DNA from: Butyriboletus loyo
Lineage: Eukaryota > Basidiomycota > Agaricomycetes > Boletales > Boletaceae
Direction: 5' to 3'
DNA: 51,089 nucleotides
Assembly: GCA_038093515.1 (NCBI GenBank)
Contig: JBBPSI010000179.1
Span: 1-51,089 of the forward strand
Positions 1 through 11,512 of the stretch are shown here, piece after piece (the stretch's first letter is position 1; each line of letters opens with the position of its first letter). Made by a program: the position numbers and the translations under genes. Below the pieces are notes generated by a model. It ran no database searches and was not told where the DNA came from. It worked only from the letters and a program-made list of their open reading frames with translations.

Positions 1-1139
1 TGAATAATACTCGCACTTAGACTAGTACAAGTTCTCTAGCTAATTCTACGCATCTACCAAGTGCCTAGCAATCTAGCTTATACCCCATCTGCCGATAGAG
101 CCGATAAGCCTCAGCTCGATCTCGTCTGGTCGCCACCATACGACATCTTGCTGACACTTGCTCTGCAGAAGCCTGATAGCATCGTCTACGTGAGTCAGCC
201 ATCTTCCCGATTAGGCTCGAGCCCCTATTCAAGTGCTTGCTGCTAGTTGTTTCGCACTCCAGTGTAACAATCACCCACCCCACCAACACTAAGTGGGATT
301 CCCACACCATTCAGGTACTACATGGCATCTAGTGCAAAATAGTGAAACATTGCAAGGGTTTTTTCACTCACTGTACCTATGAGTCTTGTTTCTTGTTCCT
401 TACTTTTTGATTCTTGATTTCTCCTAGGTATGTGTTCTATCTTATGCTTTAATCTGTCTAATATTGATTTCTCTTAGTCATTGCTCTGAAGTCCCAACAC
501 AAACATGGATGCCAATATTGGTGTCAGTTTGGTATGATGTCTAGGCTGCATGACTCAGAGCCAGCACCTGTCACCGGTCACCAACCCACCCTGAGTGCGG
601 TCCCGGAAATGTGACGCGTTCATTATCGATGCTGACCGGCGACCGTTTCTGCTGTGATCCCGTGAACACCCGGCTGGCAACATGGCCCCTGCAATGCAAA
701 CTTCCATGATGGAGTTGGCACGTTGAATCCAAGAATTGAACTCATGTTTCCTCCGACTATGTCTCACCGCGTTCAAGGTTCGCTCCCAACCTTGCACTGC
801 TCTCACCGCCCGCCCGCTCGCTGACACAGCATACCAACGTTGTTATATTTAGAGGACGCCAACTTGATACAATACACCGTTCCCCACACTTTTCGCCATG
901 GCGATGCAGGAGGGCTCGACTCGGGTCCCCCGAACGGTCAATGACCCCGCCATGGATCGACAAGCTTGAGAAACCTCGTCGTGTGCGTCGAACCAGTTTG
1001 GTCCCAAGGTAACGTTGGCAAAATTCAAAAGTGGTTTGATTCACGTCCCGTGACGAACCCGCTTCCGTTCGTAGAATACGAACATGGTCGAACAACTTTA
1101 CAGTCATATCACGAAAGAGCGATGTGACACAGCTCACGT
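1..1139. other. No confident gene; one exon-like fragment
   Basis: I see no recognisable gene here. Around 61-189 (+) there is an open stretch that ends at a good fungal donor (GTGAGTC, at about 190), so it could be the tail of a decayed exon, but the peptide matches nothing I know. The rest has stops in all frames and no repeat that I can define. Confidence 0.4.
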
Positions 1140-3055
1140 ATTGCATACAGCAGCGGGCTCGGCACCATCGCCAAGGTTGCCAGCACATCTCTGGGTCGTC
1201 GACTGTCCACTGACATGGACGTGGCCAAATTGGACGGTATGTCATCACACGAGGACTCTATAGCAGCTAGTCTCATTCTAGGGCAGGAATCTACACAAGC
1301 TCATCATGACTTCATACCGCTGGCTTTCTGAGATGGGGATAGCATATTTTTGTTCGGTGAGACATTTCGTCCTATGGTGTTGGTGCTACGTATGTCTCAC
1401 TCGCGTTCCAGGCTTTTCCCATGGTGCTTACCAAGTCCGAGCGTTGACGGGTATGATTGCTCGAGTGAGCCGGTTTCCCAAAAAATGCTATCCGTTACAG
1501 CATCACCTGAAACTTGAAAGGTTGGGCTACTTCTCCCGGGAAACAACAAGCAAATACCATTGTAAGATCTCTCATTACTCTGGTTTGCACACGCCTGGTA
1601 CAAAGTTTGCATTGCTTTCGAATTATACTCGAAAACGGATGACGATGATTCGAGCCTGGCATAACCTGCCAATGTCATCACCAAGCCTGCGAAGAGAGGA
1701 TCTAAGAAAAAAACCAAGTCTACCAAGCTAGCGAAAACGTTCCAGGAGACGTTCTGTCGAAGTAATGTTCATATCCATTTCGTCGGGGTATGGTGCGCAT
1801 TTCGTGAGCCTCGTTGCCTTGATACGTACTTATCTCGACGACGTTTTCAAGGACACTGTGTCGTCAGTTGGCTTCAACAGGAGCAGAACGTTGCCTTGCA
1901 CGACGACTTCTTGTGAATATATTTGTTATTTCCGACATGCCCTTGCCTTGGACGAGCGACGCGTGAAGTTTTTGCCCGAGTATGTGTATGGCGGACGATC
2001 CAATTACAAAGATGACGGGCGAATCAAAGAGGTCTGGTTTGCGGGCTGTCATTCAGACATGTTTATTGTGGTCTCCACCCTGACGTTCGGGTCACAAGTG
2101 GCGGTGGCAACAGACGTAACGCGAGACTCCAGTCTGGGGACATTCCGTTGTTGTGGATGTGGAGTCAAGCTATCGCTGCCAGGCTGGAAATGGTGCCTGC
2201 AGACGTATGGTGGAAGATCCACGAGTTGAACAAGGGAATTACGCATTCGCTGGGCCCCGGGTGGTGGTTGTTGGAACTCTTCCCCCTCAGACGTTTGCTA
2301 TACTACAATTCAGATAGGCATACCGTCAGGTGAGGTAGTATAACATCATTTAGGCGCCATCTCATCGTCCTCAGGCCTCACTGTGGGGGTCCCCGAGGAA
2401 TCCTGCCAGGCCAAGAAGTGCACGTGTCCGTGTTATTCGAGAACAACTGCAAGCCTTATGCCCGATTCTGCAATAACCCCGAAGGGTGGCCAGAGCCTAT
2501 GATGCAAACAGTCATCAGCAGCTTCAGGAACTGCCAGACGTGTGGGAGAAGGACACATTTTCGACGAGCGTCTGCATTAAGAGGCTGCTCGAAAGAGGCT
2601 AACCAAACCTAGATGCCCTGGATCGTCTGGCTTTCATGGCGAGCTTCGGTGGGTTCATATCTTGCATTTTTTCGGTGCATTTTTTGACGACACATACTTG
2701 GACATCTACGAAGATGCTATCCGTAACTATGAGACTGCGAAACGAATATCGGATACCTTTTTGGAGGGCAAAGATAGATCGATACGACTCAGCACTGTGG
2801 TCACCTATCGCGAGTTGGGACTGGATTGACATTTGGGGACGACCGATCCTTTGACCCTCCTAACCAGACCTTACCCTGGACGTTTTCCAAGCCCAAGAGA
2901 TTCCCTGATCTTTGCGATTGACAATTCTGTTGCAGGGTCGCCAGTAACGTGGCGTTCAGCTTCAGCACTCACCCCGAGTCACCGAGTCTCCCAATACGAC
3001 GCCGATCGATGCTTCAAACGCCGACAACTTCACGGCGAGCCACAACAACAGTGAT
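1140..3055 (+). pseudogene. Decayed DUF2235 (alpha/beta-hydrolase-like) protein gene
   Basis: Several blocks match the fungal DUF2235 family (Pfam DUF2235, the Tle1-like phospholipase catalytic domain). In order they are: a YSSGLGTIAK-like segment near 1145-1175; GFSHGAYQVRALTGMIAR at about 1410-1465, which holds the G-x-S-x-G nucleophile elbow; DTVSSVGFNR near 1851; RHALALDERRVKFLPEY near 1935-1985; VWFAGCHSDM near 2030-2060; and KIHELNKGITHSLGPGWW near 2213-2265. Introns are visible, for example about 1357-1410 and 1788-1850. Downstream blocks (DVWEKDTFSTSVCIKRLL near 2538, then a helical tail to about 2810) fit the C-terminal part. In-frame stops at 1662-1664 and 2600-2602 and several frame changes break the gene, so I call it a pseudogene. 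Its cellular role in fungi is unknown. Exact ends are uncertain, and undetected introns could hide one of the stops. Confidence 0.75.
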
Positions 3056-3665
3056 GTGACGCGGTCCCCCCAAAGTTACGCTGTAACCCATCGCAGACCT
3101 AGAACACCGGGTGAAACGGCAACGATATCATGATATCACGAGCGGCACCTCTAGTAGGTTCTGAGAGTCTTATAATCTATAACAATATCAATAAGAAGAC
3201 ATCAAAGGCCGGATAGAAAGTCACAGCTAGAGCATTGAATTTCGAAAGCACCAGTACGGAATGATGCGCATTAGCAAGGGCAAGGGGCATCTTACATTGC
3301 TTACATAAACACGATGCACTGAGGGCCGACACCTGACGACAAGGTTCAACGTTCGACGCGAGTTCAAACGTTCAGCAGTGGAGAGCATTGACTCGGCAGC
3401 GAGATCAACGGAACCTTGCGGAGTTGGCTTTGGCCTTTAGACAAGTTCACGCGTTGACCCCGTTTTTCGCTGGCCCTCCACCACAGGCACTGATCCCAGA
3501 ATATTCCCAGCCAAGTCAGTCTCCATTTGTACAAGCCGCAGTTTGCGACCCACGATCGATATTGTTTGGCAGATCTGCCGCCGGCTTTCCCTTTTTCAAA
3601 CATGGATGAGGTGTCCGTTTGCCGTCAACATGTCCATCGTACATATACCATAGCCAACCTTCCAC
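3056..3665. other. Intergenic, no gene seen
   Basis: This lies between the DUF2235 relic and the 3' end of the ICMT gene. Overlapping antisense reading frames near 3364-3609 are mutual shadows with no recognisable domain. I see no RNA gene or repeat. Confidence 0.5.
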
Positions 3666-4424
3666 CTAGTACACGCTAGGAATCATTCGATATCTAACCC
3701 TTTGCGAGTAACTATCCCATTCCCCTCGAAAGCGCCCCCGCAAGAGCACGTCTTCGCATTGACACCGGTGAGCACTGAGCACCCATAGCAATAGGTTTTG
3801 CAACCCCCAGACCCCGATGACGACTCTGCCAAGGGTCGTGTCGAGCCAGCCACAGCGGTGCGTGAACGAGTCGGGGCTGGCGATGATAAGAGACATGCCG
3901 AGCGTGCCCAGTGCTGCAAACATATACCCCGGATGTCGGACGATCGCATAAGGACCGGTAGTGATGAGTTTGTGATCCCTTCGGACAGCCAGTTGATGCG
4001 TAAAGTGGCGTCCCATGGTGCGGAAACACCAGATCCGTCCCAAACCGCCGATAGCGGCGAAGATGGATCCAACCAAAAAGTAACGGTTCACGTTCAAGGT
4101 GGGTAGTTGGCCAGAGAGCACCAACCGAGAGAGCACCGAGGAGGAAAACGTGGAAGGATGGTTGACAGCGAGTACGACAGCCAACTCGGCGATGCAAGGA
4201 AGGGATGCAGAGAGCTATGCATCGCGATCAGTTCCTGTCGTCATACATCGCACATCCACGGTGAAAAATCATACCCTGTGCATGATTGGGAAGATGGCCG
4301 GGCATATATGCTCGTAGAAGGCACCATATACACGCTCAGATTCGTCGGGAGGTGCATTAGGGGACATGAAGGATACGTTGAAGAGCCAAACGGATGAAAG
4401 GAGGATAGGAACCTTGACCAACAT
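3666..4424 (-). CDS. STE14: Protein-S-isoprenylcysteine O-methyltransferase (ICMT)
   Basis: This is an integral ER-membrane enzyme that methylates the exposed C-terminal prenylcysteine of CaaX proteins, using S-adenosylmethionine. There are two exons, 4275-4424 and 3666-4214, with donor GTATGA and acceptor CATAG, giving 232 codons. The start is the ATG at 4422-4424, which opens a hydrophobic N-terminus (MLVKVPILLSS). The family signature is clear: HKLITTGPYAIVRHPGYMF, containing the RHPxY core, then hydrophobic helices, then an E-D...W-x-x-Y stretch and VRYRMIPSVY at the C-terminus. The length fits family members of about 200-290 residues. Rho2 at 21.6-23.1 kb is a plausible substrate class. 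Other possibilities are an NnrU/phospholipid-methyltransferase-type relative of the same fold, but the RHPGY and C-terminal motifs favour ICMT. Confidence 0.88.
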
Positions 4425-6811
4425 GCTTGGTGCAGGCGAGGAAATATAATCGGATTCCAGGCCTGAGGGTCTTATGTATGGCCATCTTGTACACGTGATG
4501 CCTCTAAAGATCAGGGCATATCACGAACACGCTTTCGGTCGATGGGCCAGTCTACCGAAATTGGGAGATGGGACCCAGCGGACGGGATTCTGTCGTGGAT
4601 GGTCAGCAACCCCCAGCCACGACAGACATGACGGAAGGCTGTTCCGCCAAAACATAAGCCCCCACGCCGACTTGCCAAGGTGAGACGATGTAGAGATCCC
4701 AGGGATCGATTCGCTGGACCACCTTTCACAACGGATGCTAGTTTGAGCTTCGACTTTCCGAGTACATCGCAGCGCCCTGGGTCTTCTTTGCTAGCCGGAG
4801 TGACAAAGTCAAGACTGTGTTTGCGGCTGCGTGCGTGGTCGTGCTGTGAAAAGAAAAAGTCAATCAATTTAACCGTCCTCACGTGACAGATCCCCCACAG
4901 ATTCGGCCAAACCCGTTAAGCTCGCTTCCGTATCCGCCGGCTTCTACATGTAATCGCTTGGACCTGCCAGCGAAGCACGAGAGTGCCCTTTTCCGAGCTT
5001 GTGAGTTTGAGACCTCGGCCCTTCAAAGATCCCGTGGTTGGCGGGGCGAGTGCGAATCTTTGCATGGCAGTGAAAGGACGTATGGTAATGCGACGCACTT
5101 GGACTTCCGCATCGCGCAAGTACCGCACGATGCAACTTATGATGCGGTGTGCAGGGTCACAGACTTTCCATTAATCGTCGCCACCTTCCGTCCATTTCTG
5201 ATCTGGGGGAAACTAGCTGATAACCCTGCATTTGATGAGTGTATAGATATATTGATTCCAAAAAGGCATGCTTCTAGTGTCAAAGTAACCTCAACGAGCC
5301 TTGCCAGCATCCCGGATCCCATTCAGAATCGCCACGATTGGCAAGCAGACAGCGTAATATCGCACCAGAGCCGTCGTAATCCCAAAGGGTTTCAATTGTC
5401 TCACCACGTACGCATTGGTGATCGAATGGACAAGCAGGGCCCTGGATGTCCTTTTGTAAGCTGAACGTCGCCAAAAGTTTTTTTTCCCGGAGCCATTTAG
5501 AGCACTTTGCGCCTCCGTACTATTCTGAGCGAAAAACGGTCTTATATTCGCTGGATCGTCCAAAGCGGCACTTTAGTTCTGCAAAATATGTCAGGGTCGT
5601 GCACTGGCACATGGAAATAAAATTTCCAAGGTCGGTCCTCCTCAGTCAGGGTTCGGCTGCGCATGAGGCTCAGCAGGCAGGCACATGTCAAGTAAAAACG
5701 AACGTCTGAAACATGCTTTCCTTATCTTTGCTCACTCAGCAATTCGTTTACGATTCGAAACGAGTGCCACCGGGATCTATCATGGGGCCAAGGACCACCC
5801 ATGCAACCTTGTCCCCATCGTCTCTTGCGTCGCGCGGTGTGCTTCACGGATGTTTTCCCTTGAAAGTGAAGTCGAGCCTAGTAGAGCTTGGTGACGAATC
5901 ATCCAACCTCCAACCGTTCCAACCCTTTCTATGCTGCATATTCGCAAGCGGTCGGAGCCTCACTATCCTCGCTGGAGTGGCCCCCGTGTGTCAAATACAA
6001 GGGAGGAATGCTTGGACACAATCCCCGGAATCCCACTCGAAATTGTTCCTTACCTTTGTGGCATATGCGGGGTCGCACAACCGTGCGATGGACTCTCGAG
6101 CGTGTCCAAGTGTGTCCATCTTGTCGGGAAGCAACGTGGGTTACCACACCATGCACCGTGGAACGTATCGTATTCCCTGTGACGTTACTGGGCATCCACT
6201 AGAGTACTGTCCATCGTGATAGCACAAGGGAATCATCGTTGACTGAGTGTCTGATTCCCACCCGAGATCCTCTCTTTGTACCTTTGGCAGAAACGTCGAG
6301 GGCTGGTAGGATTCATTAGTCTCGACGCACGATCACCTAAACGAGGCTGGTCATCCAACACAATATGTCTCGTGCCTGTACAATCCACCCAGGAGGACCG
6401 AAATAGGGTTCAATCTTCCTATGGATGACCCGCGTCCAGGTGCATCATAACTAAATGTATGTTATCGAGGCAAGAAGAGAACGAGAGGAAAGCCAATCCA
6501 AGTGACGGGCAGAGAAGCGTGCAGTACAAGGCCAAATGGGATACGTTCACACTCGTTAGACTGGGGTTAGAGGATATGGTGAATTGAAGCCTTGCTCAAT
6601 GTTGGCATCGCGGTCTTGTGAGAATTTGAGAAAGAAATGGATCAGGTGTTCAACTGAGGCCGGCTACTATGGGATGGTCGAAGTCCGCAGGGCAGTTATG
6701 CGCTAGTAAAGCTTATCATCGTGCGAGTCCTCGTGGAGCCGAGATAAGTTTATTCTCCCCGTTTTGACCGCCAGGTCGTTCTTTGCACCCTATTAGCATC
6801 GGCAGACAGCC
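4425..6811. other. No confident gene over 2.4 kb
   Basis: Long overlapping open frames occur on both strands (for example 4511-4882 on minus, 4883-5464 on plus, 5713-6219 on plus). None shows a domain, a consistent splice pattern or a convincing start. A hydrophobic minus-strand stretch near 5310-5420 could be a relic of a membrane protein, but I cannot name it. The last few hundred bases should hold the promoter of the permease that starts at 6812. Confidence 0.4.
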
Positions 6812-9554
6812 ATGGGAGAGAAAGACGCCTCCGAGATGGAGCTGGCTGCTCGCGAAGGGCTGGAAAGGCTCGGATACAGTCAAGAAATGACCAGGGTGCG
6901 TATCAAGTTCAGGGTCCCGTGCTCGTTCAGGAGGTACCAACGATTCTTCCGTCCGTAGACCCGTGGCTTGTCCCACATCCTTTTTAGTAAGTTCTATCGG
7001 ACGGGTTATGTCTCGCTCTCGTGTTCATTACTCTTCGTCGTCGCTCCTGTGCAGTGTCATTAGGTTCGTCTGATATTGCAACCGGTCTGGTGCAAGAGCT
7101 GACATATTGGTGATCGCAGCCATTTTGGCAGTCCGTGAGTTACAACTTGAACAATGGCACATAGATGGGTTAATCATGTTGACACGAATCAAGCGTACGG
7201 TCTGGCTGCTCCGATCGCCACGTCCCTCGTCGGAGGTGGTCCGGCGGTGATGCTTTGGGGGTTAGCACCTCCGAATCATCCAGTGGATATCACATTGACT
7301 CTCGCTCCAGATGGATCCTTGTTTCCGTCTTGACTCAGATGCTTGCACTTTCTCTGGCTGAGATTTGTTCCAAATACCCAACTTCGGCAGGCGCGTATTA
7401 TTGGTGTTATCGTTTGGCCCCACCGCGTTACAAGCTTATTTTCTCCTGGATCGACGGATGGCTCAACGTGGTCGGAAATTGGACCATCACGTTGAGCGTT
7501 ACGTTTGGTATTATACAGTCTCGTCCTCTGAAAGCCATAGACTCACGACGTGCATCTTGCAAGGGACGGCTCAATTGATCGTTGCGGGTGCAGGCATCTA
7601 CCACCCCGACTGGGTAGCAACTCCATGGCAGACATGTGTGTTCCCCATCAAAAGTTCAGTTCCTCACTCATCCTTGTCCAGACGTGATTTTCCTGGCTGT
7701 CACCGCCATCTCGTGCGGATTTTGCTTGTTCTTCAACAAGTATCTGCCGAGCATCGACGTACGTGACGCCTCGAGTGTTTTCTATCACGTTCGCAAACGA
7801 CCGTTATCTAGGTTGCTTGCGCATGTTGGACTGCCCTTGGTATCATTGGTGAAAGATCTGTCGGCTGGCTCGTTATGGGTTATCTCACGCGATGATAACA
7901 GTAATCCTGATATGTCTGTCCGCAAAAGCGGCAGTAGGTCGCCACTCAGTAGCATTTGCGTTGGGTGGGTTCGAGCCCGCTTCCGGCTGGTCCCCTGGCT
8001 GGTCCTTCTTCATCGGTCTACTACCGGTAAGCAATCCTCTGTTTCGACTAGATGACAGAAACGAGTTCACGCGTCTGTCGGACATGGGTGTTTAGCCCGG
8101 TATGTCCCATCCTCCTTTGGGTATGCCCTACTCAATCCTCCGGGTTACCCAGCCTACGTGTACGCTGCTATCGGTATGAGTAAGCGCAAATCGAGTCTTG
8201 TCGTACATCATCCATCTGAGTACTTGCGATAGTTACGAGCATGGCGGAAGAGGTGCACAACCCTTCTCATATCCTTCCGAGAGCGATGGCGTTGTCGGTA
8301 CCGATTGGAGCCATCTCCGGTGTTATTTTTCTCCTTCCAATTATCTTCACGTTACCCGATATCACCACGTTGTTACAAGGTGCGTCCGTATGGTGGGGTT
8401 GCACTTTTGGTCGTCCCTAAGCGCACGCATGGATGTCTAGTCAGCTCTGGTCAACCGATGGGCCTCATGTTCACACTTGCCATGGGTTCCAACGGTGGTG
8501 GCTTTGGATTAGTGAGTGCTACATCAACTAACTGGCAGCGACCTCGCTCATGTCCCCCTCTCAGTGGCTCATCGGTACGTCTCCACTCTCACCACACTCT
8601 CAAACAGACCCTCCTGACCCGAACCTGATGCCGTGTGTATCCGATCTAATCTAGTCTTTGGCGTCGGCATGTTTTGCTCCATCTCGATCTCCTGCGCAGC
8701 ATCGCGCGCAACATGGGCCTTTGCGCGGGACAAAGCGATCCCCTTCCACGCCTACTTTTCCCAGATCAGCACCCGCTTTACCGACGTCCCTGTGAACGCC
8801 CTGTTATTATCGACGATGATCCAAGTGCTTCTCGGGCTGATCTACCTCGGCTCGTCGACGGCGTTTAACGCGTTCTCTGGCGTCGCCGTCATGTGTCTCG
8901 GCGCGTCGTATGCGCTGCCGGTTGCGATTTCGCTCGTCAGGGGTCGGAAGGGGGTCGCGGATGCACCGTTTGGATTGGGGAGGGCGGGCGTGGTCGTGAA
9001 CGCGGTCACGGTGCTCTGGATCGTGTTCGCGATGGTGTTGTTTTCGATGCCGGCGGTCGTTCCGGTGACGCAAGCGACGATGAGTTGAGTCCTCTCTCTC
9101 TCTCTCTCTCTCTTCTGCACACAAAAAAAGGGAGTGTCATCTGTCATCGCTGACTCCTTGGAAACGTATCCTTCCCCCCCCCCCTCCCTGTTTATAGATT
9201 ACGCCTCGGTGGTGTTCGTCGGGTTCGCGGTCATCAGCGCAGTATGGTACCTGATCAGTACGTCCAACGTCGTCGTTGCGCTTTTCCATGCGTGCTGATC
9301 GGATCCGCGACCGCTCGTGCCGATCGCCAACCTGCCAACCCGCCAACCTGCCAACCTGCCAACCTGTGAATCCGCCCGTCCGCCCGTCTGTCTGTCCACC
9401 TGCCCGTCTGTTTGTCTGTCTGTCCGTCCGTCGAAACACACCACGCCACGCACACGCGTCTTCAGACGGACGTTTCCACTACACAGGTCCGCCCGTACCA
9501 TCGACCGAATCGGAACCGTACGCGTCCTCGGTGGCGACGTCCAAAGTCGAGTGA
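6812..9554 (+). CDS. APC-superfamily permease (amino acid/GABA/choline type)
   Basis: This is a plasma- or vacuolar-membrane transporter of the APC family, closest in style to fungal GABA/choline permeases. The substrate cannot be read from sequence. The model has 18 exons: 6812-6895, 6959-6986, 7055-7063, 7120-7134, 7194-7260, 7311-7507, 7564-7635, 7682-7758, 7812-7848, 7902-8026, 8096-8099, 8153-8179, 8233-8379, 8441-8511, 8565-8574, 8655-9083, 9198-9257 and 9487-9554. They sum to 1527 bases (508 aa), with phase agreeing at every junction. Family landmarks are LGYSQEMTR at the N-terminus, the TM1 block ending GGGPAVMLWGW, AEICSKYPTSAGAYYWCY, PPAYVYAAIGM, MAEEVHNPSHILPRAM, and SRATWAFARDKAIPF. 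Expect about 12 membrane helices. Exons of 4, 9, 10 and 15 bases are needed to hold the frame. The last intron carries a minisatellite. Confidence 0.9.
8096..8099 (+). other. 4-nt micro-exon (CCCG) of the permease gene
   Basis: The bases CCCG are bracketed by an acceptor (GTGTTTAG) and a strong donor (GTATGTCC). The upstream exon ends in phase 0 at CTA CCG. The downstream exon begins CC TAC GTG. Only insertion of CCC G gives PPAYVYAAIGM, which is the conserved family block. Direct joining of the neighbours reads into a stop after eight codons. Confidence 0.8.
9092..9113 (+). repeat. (CT)n microsatellite in a permease intron
   Basis: About 11 CT units lie just after the donor of the intron 9084-9197. 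The tract is pyrimidine-rich and may vary in length between strains. Confidence 0.9.
9326..9365 (+). repeat. 8-nt minisatellite (GCCAACCY) in the last permease intron
   Basis: Five tandem copies of GCCAACCT/C are followed by imperfect CTGTCTGTCCG-type repeats to about 9430. All lie inside intron 9258-9486, which is the longest intron of the gene. Confidence 0.85.
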
Positions 9555-10199
9555 AACCCCCACGGCACGACACCTCGTGTGTGCGTGTAGGTGTGGTATG
9601 TACGCCTGTCGGGTTGAGGGTTGAGGGTTGAGGGTCTCGGATCTCGGGCATCCTGTGGTTCACGTCGTTTGCTTCTGTAGCTCGTAACGTTGTTGTTCCC
9701 GGTAAAGTCGGACAGTATAGCATAATCGATAGTAGTGTGTTACATGGAACGATTGGACGAGATGAACGACGCATGATTCAATGGTGGAGAAAGAAGAAGA
9801 AAAAGAAGAGAAGGGAAGGGAAGAGAAAGAACGTCGACGATCGAGAGAAGAGAGGCCTAGCATGTGTTGATCCATTTCCTCCTCCTTTGCCCTCGCTACC
9901 CCTTTCCTGCCCGCGTTGGCGTGGAATATATTTTGAGTATTAGATGAAGCGTCGGGTTGTATCGCATGGGGGGTGACAAAAAATCCGTTTCGAAGCAGAT
10001 GACAACAAATAGCGAGCAGGGGATAAGGAAAGAAGGGAAAGGAAAGCGTGACGCCACAACCTCGGATGATGGTACAGCACCTATCGAACAGCTCAAACAA
10101 CAAGAAAATACAAACATGGATGAAGAAGAGACAGAAAGCATCAACAGGACAGGAGAAGAAGAAGAAAAGACAACCAAAAGCCTCGGTCCCGCCACCCTC
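9555..10199. other. Convergent 3' flanks, no gene seen
   Basis: This separates the permease (+) from the PPTase-like gene (-). It is purine-rich, with stretches such as AGAAGAAGAAAAAGAAG near 9790-9810. Open frames here are low-complexity and show no domain. It probably holds the two facing 3' UTRs. Confidence 0.5.
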
Positions 10200-11512
10200 T
10201 CATGCCGTCAGCTTCGGAATGACCTTGATCATCTGATCGATATTGATGAACTGCACCCAAGCCTCCAAATCCTTTGCGGTGTCGTTCCAGATAAACTTGG
10301 ACTCCTTCGTCCCACGAAAGAAGGCACACGCGCACTGGTACGACTCTTCGATCACCGCCCCGCTGCGCTGCACCCCGAGTTGGGCTTTGAACACGCGAAA
10401 CTCCCAACCTTGTAACGGATGGTCATCTCCACGTGCGCTCTCGTTGGGGATGTTGAACTCAAGTCGGGACCAGTCGAATCCGCGCGACTGGCCTACTGCT
10501 TTGATGTAGGCCGCTTTGAGCGACAGGAGGATGCACAGCCGACGAAGCACGATTTCGTCACCAAGCTCGGGTGCGACAAACGTCATCTCTAACGGGGTAA
10601 GCTGTTTTGTTGTCCCAGTGAAAAGGGAAGGAGAAAGAGAAAAGGGCCGGAAAAAGAGAGGGTTGGCGCACAAGGTATTGGAAGGGGTGCGCGCGCGTCA
10701 AAATCGTATGCGTGCGGTCATGCAAAGGAAAGAACGGACCTTGTGAGCAAACGATTCGGCATAGGCAGCTACGGAGACGCCTCGAGGTTCTACGCAGAGT
10801 TGTTTGATGCCGAGGCCGATGTTGATGACTTGTCGTTGACGGCCTTGGGTCATGACCATGCCGCACAACGAATTTTCGTAAGCGAGATGGTATCCGATCA
10901 TCGATTGAAGAAACTTTTCTGGTGGCATGTCGTCGGGTGACTATGCGTGATATGATGATGGAAAGGGATGGGACGGGACGGGATAAGGGGCCGGAACGAG
11001 ACAAGGCAAAGAGGGAGAGGATATTTTGGCGATCGGATGAGGCGTAAAAGAAGAAGACAACTGGACAGACAGACCTGCTCTATCCAGTGCTTCCCGTTTG
11101 ATGTCTCGCAGTCCTTCCACTTTGTTCTTGATATCCGTCTGTGGCGCATCATGAGGAGTGGCAACATTTGTGATATGATTTGGCCTGCATGTACAACCAC
11201 GAGCGACGTGCCAAGGACAGGAGCGCGAGAGAACAAAGGAAGGGGATGAGATGTACTCGTAAAGACGAGGGCGGTGCACAGCAGAAACTTACGAAAAGAT
11301 TCGATAGACGTGCAATCATACGTTATCCTCGCATGTGGTGAACACTCCCTCACGAGATGAAAGCACTTGTCGTATTCCTGCACGAATGGGATAACGGGGC
11401 ACGATCCATCGAAAAAGTCAAAGAGCAGTGGCGCACACAGGACACAAATACACACCTCTGTCGTGACATCGCGATTGAGAGAGAGCATCCAAACCAAAAT
11501 AGGGCACTCCAT
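10200..11512 (-). CDS. 4'-phosphopantetheinyl transferase-like protein, catalytic residues altered
   Basis: Sfp-type PPTases transfer phosphopantetheine from CoA to carrier-protein serines. The model has five exons: 11456-11512, 11293-11377, 11075-11184, 10740-10940 and 10200-10601. They sum to 855 bases (284 aa) with consistent phase. The start is the ATG at 11510-11512. Fold-level similarity is good: TKWKDCETSNGKHWI matches the usual ...tGKPYi block, GYHLAYENS the GYNVSHDN block, NIGLGIKQL the GVDV block, and LLSLKAAYIKAVGQ the WxxKEAxxKA block, followed by GFDWSRLEFNIPN and GWEFRVF. By this alignment the His of SHD is Tyr105, the metal-binding Asp is Gly128 and the metal-binding Glu is Ala181. 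Lys180 and Lys185 are kept. It may be a pseudoenzyme or a recent decay product. Its neighbour is a broken carrier-domain reductase. Confidence 0.72.

Noticed and set aside
1300..1360. HET (heterokaryon incompatibility) domain-like peptide TSYRWLSEMGIAYF
   Set aside because: The next exon reads GFSHGAYQVRALTGM, and later blocks all fit DUF2235. In that family a very similar YKWLS/YRWLS segment precedes the GFSRGAY elbow, so HET is not needed.
4511..5563. Wax-synthase-like or second methyltransferase gene on minus
   Set aside because: Hydrophobic segments are present, but the family motifs that I looked for are absent and no splice chain keeps a frame.
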